Assembly: GCF_018070565.1 (NCBI RefSeq)
Contig: NZ_JAGPXL010000019.1
Span: forward strand, 1 to 64,000
From: Streptomyces sp. B93
GTDB taxonomy: Bacteria > Actinomycetota > Actinomycetes > Streptomycetales > Streptomycetaceae
DNA length: 64,000 bases
Reading direction: 5' to 3'
Of this stretch, positions 9,214 through 16,068 are shown in pieces (the stretch's first letter is position 1; every line of letters begins with the position of its first letter). The notes under the pieces are model-generated. The model worked only from the letters and a program-made list of their open reading frames with translations. It was not told where the DNA came from and did not search any database. The translations under genes and the position numbers were made by a program.

Positions 9214-9594
9214 ATGACCAACCAGGACGCGGCCCCCGCCCCCGCCACCACCTCCTCCGCCTCCCCCTCCGACCTGTGGACGGACATCGACGCCCTGTGG
9301 GCGTGGGTGGAGGCCAACCGGCCGTGCGACAGCCGTGAGAGCCTGCTGCTGCGCATGCTCAAACTCCAGGAGGAGGTCGGCGAGGTCGCCCAGGCCGTGA
9401 TCGGCGCGACCGGCCAGAACCCGCGCAAGGGCACCTCGCACACCTGGGACGACGTACGGGGCGAACTGTGCGACGTGGTGATCACGGCGCTGATCGCGCT
9501 GCGGACGCTGACACCGGAGCCGCGGGAGCTGTTCGACCGGCACCGGGCGAAGGTCATGACGCGGTCGCTGGGCGGGCCGGTGGAGCCTGCCTAG
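9214..9594 (+). CDS. MazG-like nucleotide pyrophosphohydrolase
   Basis: A 126-residue all-alpha NTP pyrophosphatase-like protein. The divalent-metal motif appears as KLQEEVGEVAQAV (an ExxE element) with a downstream acidic pair in GELCDVVITALIAL (ExxxD), the MazG/HisE signature. These enzymes hydrolyse NTPs or dNTPs to the monophosphate and pyrophosphate. The start at 9214 is the first ATG after an open Ser/Ala/Pro-rich lead. It is probably monocistronic, downstream of the repeat array. Confidence 0.85.
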   Translation: MTNQDAAPAPATTSSASPSDLWTDIDALWAWVEANRPCDSRESLLLRMLKLQEEVGEVAQAVIGATGQNPRKGTSHTWDDVRGELCDVVITALIALRTLTPEPRELFDRHRAKVMTRSLGGPVEPA

Positions 9595-9603
9595 GCCGTC
9601 GCC

Positions 9604-9635
9604 CGCTTAAGCGACCCTTAAACACCGGTTAAGCG
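9604..9635. other. AT-containing inverted repeat CGCTTAA...TTAAGCG
   Basis: Arms CGCTTAA (9604-9610) and TTAAGCG (9629-9635) flank 18 bases that contain a further CTTAAA. This is notably AT-richer than its surroundings. It sits just after the MazG-like stop and about 70 bases before the GH64 promoter, so it may be a terminator or a binding site. Confidence 0.4.
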
Positions 9636-9704
9636 CCACCGAGAGCCGTCGGACTCTTCACAACTCCGCCCGCAATGGCGGTATTCGGCGTCCCGCGGGA
9701 ACGG

Positions 9705-9733
9705 TTGGCCCCTCCAGGCACCCTGCGTAGCAT
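9705..9733 (+). promoter_or_regulatory. Sigma70-type promoter for the GH64 gene
   Basis: TTGGCC (9705-9710), 17-base spacer, TAGCAT (9728-9733). This agrees well with the principal (HrdB-type) Streptomyces promoter pattern TTGACN / TAGNNT. The transcript would begin near 9740, next to the operator. Confidence 0.6.
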
Positions 9734-9744
9734 CGGGCTCCGGC

Positions 9745-9758
9745 TGAGAGCGCTCTCA
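9745..9758. promoter_or_regulatory. LacI-family operator palindrome
   Basis: Perfect 14-bp palindrome TGAGAGCGCTCTCA, a near match to the CebR-type operator TGGGAGCGCTCCCA used by Streptomyces LacI-family sugar repressors. A further half site GCGCTCTCAG lies 5 bases downstream. Its place at or just after the predicted transcription start suggests repression of the GH64 glucanase until a glucan-derived sugar is present. Confidence 0.75.
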
Positions 9759-9824
9759 CCCGCGCTCTCAGCACCTCATGTCCCGACCGGCGACTCCCAG
9801 CAAGCGATCCCTGGAGCCCCCCAC

Positions 9825-11018
9825 ATGACTCCCCGTCACCAGCGCCCCCTCGCCCGCCGCAAGCTGCTCTTCGCCCTCGGCGGAGCGGCGGTGGCGATCC
9901 CGGCCGCGGCCACCCTCGCCCCGTACGCCCTGGCGGACGACCCGGACACCGGCGCCACCGCCGCCCCCCTCCCCCTCACGGTCGTCAACGACACCGGCAC
10001 CTTCGGCAACGCCGAGATCCACCTCTACATCGTCGGCAACCAGGACGGCCGCCAGGTCAGGGTCACCCCCGACGGCACCCTGGCCCCCATCGCCCTCTCG
10101 GACAACGGCGCCGACGGCTTCACCGACTACGCCATCAGCCTGGCCGCGGGCGGCGAGACCCGGCTGGACCTCCCCCACATGTCCGGCCGGATCTACGTGG
10201 CGCTCGGCGGGAAACTGAAGTTCAAGGCGGTCACGGACGGCGCCGGGAACGCCGCGCTCCAGTACCCGGCGGGCTGGGTGAAGTCCGACCCCAACTACGG
10301 GGTGCTGCACGACTGCGCCGAGTTCACGTACAACTCCGCCGGGATGTTCTGCAACACCACCATGGTCGACATGTTCAGCGTGCCGCTGGCCATCCGGCTG
10401 ACCGGCGCCCAGGACCAGACGACGGGCACGGTACGCCCCGGCGGCCGGGCGGCGGTGTTCGACGCGATCCGCGGGGTCGAGGAGTTCGCCCCGCTGATCG
10501 TCGACGACACCCGCGTGATCGCCCCCGGCCACGGCCTGGACGCGGGCCTCTTCCCCGAGGACTACCTGGCCCCGTACATCGACGAGGTCTGGAGCACGTA
10601 CACCGGCAAGGACCTCACGGTCACCACCAACGCCGGAACCTTCACGGGCCGCGTCCGCGGCGAGCGCCTCGTCTTCGACGGCCCCGCCCAGGTCTCCTTC
10701 GCCAAGCCGTCCACCCGGGACGTGCTGTTCTGCGACGGCAACCTGGCCGCCCCGAACGACGGTACGACGGGCCCGGTGGCGGCGATCCTCGGCGCGGCCC
10801 TCAACCGCTCGACCGCCCTCTCCTCCCCCACCCAGCCGACGACGGACCCGGCGACCTTCTACACCACCCCCCTCACCAACCACTACGCGAAGGCGGTCCA
10901 CGCGGCCACGGAGGACGGCCGGGCGTACGGCTTCGCCTTCGACGACGTGGCCGACTTCGCCTCGTACATCCAGGACACGGCACCGACGGGCATCCGCCTG
11001 ACGCTCACGTCGTTCTGA
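9825..11018 (+). CDS. Secreted GH64 beta-1,3-glucanase
   Basis: A 397-residue glycoside hydrolase family 64 protein, an endo-acting laminarinase type that releases oligosaccharides from beta-1,3-glucan such as fungal walls. A Tat-type signal (ARRKLLFALGG, then AAATLAPYALA) precedes the mature start near DDPDTG. Family patterns include LPLTVVNDTGTFGNAEIHLY, SGRIYVALGGKLKF, the region LHDCAEFTYNSAGMFCNTTMVDMFSVP (catalytic part) and DEVWSTYTGKDL. The start at 9825 gives a complete signal peptide; the more upstream in-frame start crosses the operator. A sigma70 promoter and a LacI-type operator lie directly upstream. Confidence 0.92.
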   Translation: MTPRHQRPLARRKLLFALGGAAVAIPAAATLAPYALADDPDTGATAAPLPLTVVNDTGTFGNAEIHLYIVGNQDGRQVRVTPDGTLAPIALSDNGADGFTDYAISLAAGGETRLDLPHMSGRIYVALGGKLKFKAVTDGAGNAALQYPAGWVKSDPNYGVLHDCAEFTYNSAGMFCNTTMVDMFSVPLAIRLTGAQDQTTGTVRPGGRAAVFDAIRGVEEFAPLIVDDTRVIAPGHGLDAGLFPEDYLAPYIDEVWSTYTGKDLTVTTNAGTFTGRVRGERLVFDGPAQVSFAKPSTRDVLFCDGNLAAPNDGTTGPVAAILGAALNRSTALSSPTQPTTDPATFYTTPLTNHYAKAVHAATEDGRAYGFAFDDVADFASYIQDTAPTGIRLTLTSF

Positions 11019-11130
11019 CACCAGTCCGGTCAATCACCCACAGGGGCGGTCATGGCCGTCCCCGGCCCACGAACCCCCGCCACCGTGCCAGCGTGGTGAG
11101 CGGAAGATCAACGGGGGCGCGCGATGGGCT

Positions 11131-14022
11131 GTGATGGTGAGGGCGACACGATTCCGGCGGGTACGCCTGCTGCGCCGGGCCGGTCTCGCGGTGGCGTGCG
11201 GCGCGCTGGTGGCACTGGCCGTCGTACTCGTACGCGACGGCGGTGCCGCCGGTGACACGGACACCGTCTCGATGTGGGTGTCGGTGGTGTCCGCCGTACT
11301 GTCGGTGTGCGCCTTCGCCGTGGACCTGCTGCGCGGCCAGAACCCCGGCGAGGCGGCTGCGGCCGACGGACGGCAGCAGGCCGCCGACGCCCTCGCCGGG
11401 GCGGTCCGGGCGCAGTGGTCCGCGGAGGCCCGCAGACGCCGCCTGCACGACCCCGAACCACTGGACGTCCAGTGGACCCGGGAGGGCCCGCCCCTGGCCG
11501 ACCACGCCCCGGTGCCACCCCCACGGCAGGCGGACGACGCTTCCCCCGGCCTCGTCGGGCTGTTCACGACGCTCCCCTCCCGACGGCTGGTGGTGCTGGG
11601 CGAGGCGGGCGCGGGAAAGTCGGTCCTGGCGGTGCGTTTCGTGCTCGGCACGCTGGAGCGGCGGGAGCCGGGCGAGCCGGTGCCGGTGCTGTTCCCGCTG
11701 GCGGCCTGGAACCCGCTCACGACCCCGCTGCGGGACTGGCTGGCCGACCGCCTGGCGACGGACTACGACTCCCTCTCCACCCTCGTGGACGACGGCCGCA
11801 CCCTCGCGACCGCCCTGCTCGACGACGGCCTGGTCCTGCCCGTGCTGGACGGCTTCGACGAGATCCCGCGGGCCGCGCACGAAGCGGCCCTCCGCCACCT
11901 GAACACCGACCTCGACGACCGCCTGCCCGCCCTGCTCACCAGCCGCACCGGTGCCTGGGCGGACGCGGTGCGGAGCGGCGGACCGCTGACGGCCGCGGAG
12001 GTGGTGGGCCTACGCCCCCTGGACGTCACCGCGGCCCGGAGCTACCTCACCCGCACGGCCCGCCCGGCCACGACGGTGGCCTGGACACGAGTCCTGACGA
12101 ACCCTCCACCACCCCTCGTGGAGGCGCTGCGCTCCCCCCTGATGGTGACCCTGGCCCGCACGGTCTACGAGAACCCGGCGAACGACCCGGCCGAACTGAC
12201 CGACCCGGAACGCTTCCCCACCCGGCGCCACATCGAGGAACGTCTGCTGGACGCCTTCGTCCCCACGGCCTTCGCTGCACAGCGGACCTGGCCCCCGGAA
12301 GCGGCCCACCGCTGGCTGACCCACCTGGCCCGCACCCACGGCCCGGACTCCCCCGGCTCCCCCCGGGCCCTGGCCTGGTGGGACCTCCAGGCCACGCTCC
12401 CCCGCCCCCTGCGCACCCTGGGCCCGGCCCTCCTGGCCCTCCTGGCCACGGCCGCCCTCCTCGTCCCGATCGCACGGTACGGCGGCGGAGTGATCGCCGA
12501 CTGGGACAGCTGGGAGTCGAGGGTCCTGAACCTCGCGGGCATCGGCACGGGCCTGGCCTTCGGCCTGGCGTACCTCCTCCCCGCGACCCAGGACACCCCC
12601 CAGGGCCCACGCTGGCTGATCCGCACGGCCCTGCGCACGACAGCCGCGGCTTCCGCGGTGGCCCTGCTGCTCGGGTGGCTGGTCCCCCCGCTGGTCAGCT
12701 CCCGCCTCGGCGCGGTCCTCACCCCCCGCCCCACCTGGTACCTCAACGGCTGCTGCTTCGGCCTGATCCTGTCCATGATGTTCGCCGTCGCGGGCCTGCC
12801 CCGCCGCCCGGCTCCCCTGAGCCTCCCCTGGGCGGGCAGCCCGAGCGGCCCGCAGGCAGCCCGCGTCCTGGGCGCGCTCCTCGCCTTCACGGGCCTGGCG
12901 CTCTACGGCTACACCGGCACGGAACTCCCGGCGGCGACCTGCGTCGTGACGGGCCTGGTCCTCCTCCTGGCGGGCACCCGCCGCACGGACCGCGCCCCCG
13001 GAACCTACGTCGCCCCCGCCACCGCCCTGCGCGCCTTCGCCCGCGGCCTGCTGCGCGGCTTCGCCGCCTGCACCCTCATCGGCGTCTGCGCGGGAGCGGT
13101 GGTCGGCACGGTCAGCGGCACGTTCGCCGCGGTGAAGATCCACCGGGCCACCGACTGGAGCCCCGGCACGGAGATCGAGGGCTGGCGCCTGGGGTACGGC
13201 CCGAACGGCAGCCGCACGGCCCGCTCCACGACCCCGCAGCAGACGGTCCTGGTCGAACGGGCCGCCCTCAGCTCCCCCTTCGCCGTGGCCAGGGGCGCCC
13301 GAATCCACCGCGACACGGAACTGGCCATGTACACGGGCCCCCTGACGCTACGCCACTCCCCGTCCACGGGCTCCTGGGTAACGAACTGGCCGGGCAGGCA
13401 CCCCGAGGCCTGGCGGGGCAGACAGGTGGACGCCCACAACATCGTCCTGGCACTGCCGCCCGAGGTCAGGCTCTGGCTGGTCCGCCGGGACGCGGCATCG
13501 GTCATCCGGGACGCGGTCGCCCCCCTGCTGGCCTTCGGCGTCCTGGTCGGCACCATCGGCGGCTGCGCGTCGGGCGTCTACCGGGCCCTGAACACCCCCT
13601 CGGACACCATCCGCGCCACCAGCCCCCGCACCACCCTGCGCACCGACCGCACCGCCACCCTCATCCGCAGCGCCGTCGCCGCCCTCCTCGCGGGCGCGGT
13701 CTGCCTCCTCCTGATCGCCGCGACCGGTCGCGACAGCACCCTGGGCACGATGCACACGGAACTCTGGGTCCCGGTCGGCACCTCGGCCCTCGCCCTGAGC
13801 GCCTGGGGCCGCACCGCCACGGCCCGCGTGTGGCTGGCCCTGACGGGCCGGGCCCCCTGGCGCCTGATGACCTTCCTCGACGACGCCCACCGGCACGGCG
13901 TGCTCCGCCAGTCGGGCGCGCACTACGAGTTCCGCCACGAACACCTGCGCCACCGCCTGGCGGCGACCTCACCCGAATCGCCCCCGACCGGGCCCCGAGC
14001 GGCCCTGAGGCAGAATGCATGA
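11131..14022 (+). CDS. Membrane NACHT-domain ATPase
   Basis: A 963-residue protein with two N-terminal hydrophobic segments (about 18-34 and 48-65), a linker, a NACHT-type P-loop module and a long membrane-spanning C-terminal half. Walker A is GEAGAGKS (157-164) and Walker B is LVLPVLDGFDE (234-244), with the paired acidic residues typical of NACHT. From about residue 425 several hydrophobic segments follow, then a short cytosolic tail ending EFRHEHLRHRL. Bacterial NACHT proteins include antiphage sensors (bNACHT) and many uncharacterised actinobacterial proteins. No obvious effector domain is fused. Starts at 11131 (GTG), 11134 and 11137 are equally possible. The stop overlaps the histidine kinase ATG (ATGA). 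Confidence 0.85.
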   Translation: MMVRATRFRRVRLLRRAGLAVACGALVALAVVLVRDGGAAGDTDTVSMWVSVVSAVLSVCAFAVDLLRGQNPGEAAAADGRQQAADALAGAVRAQWSAEARRRRLHDPEPLDVQWTREGPPLADHAPVPPPRQADDASPGLVGLFTTLPSRRLVVLGEAGAGKSVLAVRFVLGTLERREPGEPVPVLFPLAAWNPLTTPLRDWLADRLATDYDSLSTLVDDGRTLATALLDDGLVLPVLDGFDEIPRAAHEAALRHLNTDLDDRLPALLTSRTGAWADAVRSGGPLTAAEVVGLRPLDVTAARSYLTRTARPATTVAWTRVLTNPPPPLVEALRSPLMVTLARTVYENPANDPAELTDPERFPTRRHIEERLLDAFVPTAFAAQRTWPPEAAHRWLTHLARTHGPDSPGSPRALAWWDLQATLPRPLRTLGPALLALLATAALLVPIARYGGGVIADWDSWESRVLNLAGIGTGLAFGLAYLLPATQDTPQGPRWLIRTALRTTAAASAVALLLGWLVPPLVSSRLGAVLTPRPTWYLNGCCFGLILSMMFAVAGLPRRPAPLSLPWAGSPSGPQAARVLGALLAFTGLALYGYTGTELPAATCVVTGLVLLLAGTRRTDRAPGTYVAPATALRAFARGLLRGFAACTLIGVCAGAVVGTVSGTFAAVKIHRATDWSPGTEIEGWRLGYGPNGSRTARSTTPQQTVLVERAALSSPFAVARGARIHRDTELAMYTGPLTLRHSPSTGSWVTNWPGRHPEAWRGRQVDAHNIVLALPPEVRLWLVRRDAASVIRDAVAPLLAFGVLVGTIGGCASGVYRALNTPSDTIRATSPRTTLRTDRTATLIRSAVAALLAGAVCLLLIAATGRDSTLGTMHTELWVPVGTSALALSAWGRTATARVWLALTGRAPWRLMTFLDDAHRHGVLRQSGAHYEFRHEHLRHRLAATSPESPPTGPRAALRQNA

Positions 14023-15230
14023 CGACAACAGCACCGGTGGGGGGCATGGCTTTGTCGGGCATCACTGTGCCGTTACGGCGGCTGAGATTACGGCGCGGCG
14101 CATCGGGAGTGGGATCGGGGCTGGAACGGGCCCGGTCCTTCATGATCCTCGCGACACTGCTCTACCGGATGAGTCATCTCCTCGTCGGCGTCCTGGCCGT
14201 CGCCCAGGTCAGGCGCGGCCACCCCGTGCAGTACGCCGGGGTCGCCCTGGCCGTGGGGCTGAGCGCCCTCACCTTCGGCGCCGCGCTGCGACGCGGCTGG
14301 TTCGACCGGTGGCACATCGGGGCCGACGTCCTGCTCGCCGGATGTGTGCTGCCGTTCGTCCTGTGGGGGTGGGGCGGTTCACACAGCCCCGACTCGCTCG
14401 GCTGGTCGATGCTGCTCGCCACCTCGGGGATGGCCGTGGCGGCGATCGCCCTGGACCGGCTCCAGGCCGTGGCCGCCCTCGTGGTCCTCGCGCTGACCCA
14501 CCTCATCGTCTACCTCCTGGTCGACGCACGGGCCGGAGTGGTGGTCGGTCACCTCAGCTCGCTGGTGTCGTCCGCCGCGATGGCCGGGATCTTCTGGTGG
14601 TACCTGAGGCGTCAGGGGCACCTCCTCGACGAGGCCAACGCCCGTGCGGTGGAAGCGGAGGTGCACCGGGCGCGCTACGCCGAGCGGCTGGCGCACCACC
14701 GGGCGCTGCACGACACCGTGCTCGCCACGCTGACCGCCCTCGCGGCCGGCGGGATCGACGGCAACAGTCCGCGGGTGCGGGAGCGGTGCGCGCGTGAGGC
14801 CGCCTATCTGCGCAGGCTGATCCAGCGCACCTCCGACGAGTTGCCCCACCACACGGTGGGCGCCGCTCTCGAGGAGGCCGTCGGTTCGGTGGAGAGCCTG
14901 GGCCTGCGGGTCACCGCCCAGTACCACGCGCTGCCCGAGGTGCCGCCGGGGGTGGCCGCCGCCCTCGCCGACGCCACCCGCGAGGCGCTCAACAACGTGC
15001 GGCGGCACGCGGGCACCGGGCACGCCTTCCTCACCGCGGCCGGGAGCGACGACGGCGGCATCGTCGTCACCGTCGTCGACCGGGGCGCCGGTTTCGACCT
15101 GGGGAACCACGTACCGGGCCTCGGGCTGCGCGGCTCGGTGCACGCCCGGATGACGGAGGCCGGTGGCCGGGCCTCGGTGGACTCCGCGCCCGGCGAGGGC
15201 GTACGGGTGGAGCTGAGATGGCCGGCGTGA
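14019..15230 (+). CDS. Sensor histidine kinase, DesK/HisKA_3 type
   Basis: A 403-residue kinase with five to six hydrophobic segments (about 42-195), a short linker helix and a catalytic core. The phosphoacceptor is His231 in the motif RALHDTVLATL. ATPase boxes are EALNN (322-326), DRGAGFD (354-360) and GLGLRGS (367-373). There is no separate extracellular sensor domain, so the membrane part itself probably senses. The ATG at 14019 overlaps the NACHT stop and the kinase end overlaps the regulator start by 13 bases. The three genes should be co-translated, and the kinase may respond to the NACHT protein or to a membrane state. Confidence 0.9.
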   Translation: MTTTAPVGGMALSGITVPLRRLRLRRGASGVGSGLERARSFMILATLLYRMSHLLVGVLAVAQVRRGHPVQYAGVALAVGLSALTFGAALRRGWFDRWHIGADVLLAGCVLPFVLWGWGGSHSPDSLGWSMLLATSGMAVAAIALDRLQAVAALVVLALTHLIVYLLVDARAGVVVGHLSSLVSSAAMAGIFWWYLRRQGHLLDEANARAVEAEVHRARYAERLAHHRALHDTVLATLTALAAGGIDGNSPRVRERCAREAAYLRRLIQRTSDELPHHTVGAALEEAVGSVESLGLRVTAQYHALPEVPPGVAAALADATREALNNVRRHAGTGHAFLTAAGSDDGGIVVTVVDRGAGFDLGNHVPGLGLRGSVHARMTEAGGRASVDSAPGEGVRVELRWPA

Positions 15231-15865
15231 CCACGGTCGGCCTCATCGACGACGACCGGATGCTCGTCGACGGCATGCGTTCCTGGCTGCGCGGGGCACC
15301 GGAGCTGTGCCTTGAGACATGTGCGGCCACGGTGGCCGAGTACCTCGCCGCGCGCCCGGCGGGAGAGGCCCCCGTCGACGTCGTCCTGCTCGACCTCGTA
15401 CTGCGCGACGGGTCCGCTCCCGCCGACAACATCCGCCGGCTGCGGGAGACGGGCAGCCGCGTGCTGGTGATCAGCACGGTCCCGGACCGGGCCCGGATCA
15501 TCGACTCGCTCAGGGCCGGGGCGGACGGCTACCTCACCAAGGACAACGACCTGCGCACCCTGTCCGCCGCCGTCCTGGACATCGCCGCGGGCCACTGCGC
15601 GCACTCCCCCGAACTCGCCTTCGCCTGGGCGTACGACAGTGACCCGGGCCGGCCCCGGCTCTCGCCCCGGGAGCGTCAGATCCTGCTCGACTACGCGTCC
15701 GGGATGACGCTCAAGTCGGCCGCGCGGCGCGCGGGCATCACCGTCCACACCGCCAAGGACTACCTGGACCGGGTCAAGGCCAAGTACCGGGAGGCGGGCC
15801 GCCCGGCCTACACGAAGATCGACCTGGCGCGACGGGTGAGCGAGGACGGCCTCGGCCCGGTCTGA
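15218..15865 (+). CDS. Response regulator, receiver plus GerE-type HTH
   Basis: A 215-residue two-component regulator. The receiver domain has the acidic triad start LIDDD (10-13), phospho-acceptor Asp59 in VVLLDL, and Lys108 in GYLTKDN. The C-terminal helix-turn-helix (about 146-190) begins LSPRERQILLDYASG and continues ITVHTAKDYLDRVKAKY, a LuxR/GerE-like pattern. It is the cognate partner of the overlapping kinase gene. Targets are not evident; the NACHT operon itself or the following LAL gene 200 bases downstream are candidates. Confidence 0.9.
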   Translation: MAGVTTVGLIDDDRMLVDGMRSWLRGAPELCLETCAATVAEYLAARPAGEAPVDVVLLDLVLRDGSAPADNIRRLRETGSRVLVISTVPDRARIIDSLRAGADGYLTKDNDLRTLSAAVLDIAAGHCAHSPELAFAWAYDSDPGRPRLSPRERQILLDYASGMTLKSAARRAGITVHTAKDYLDRVKAKYREAGRPAYTKIDLARRVSEDGLGPV

Positions 15866-16068
15866 CGTCCGGCCCGCCGTGCCGACGGGCGACCCGGCCG
15901 CCAGGGCGCCCCCTCCCGATCCGCCCGCCGCAAGCCCCCCAAACTGGCGGCTACGTGGCCCGTCACGGCGTTCGTATTCTCCTGCCCGCGTAGCCCGCCA
16001 GGGTGCACCACGGAACTCCACGCAATCCATACCGGCAGACCCCCCATTGGACGCGTCAGGAGACAGGG

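Noticed and set aside
11274..14018. Frame open upstream of the histidine kinase through the NACHT gene
   Set aside because: Pro/Arg/Gly-rich shadow; the kinase starts naturally at the ATG overlapping the NACHT stop.
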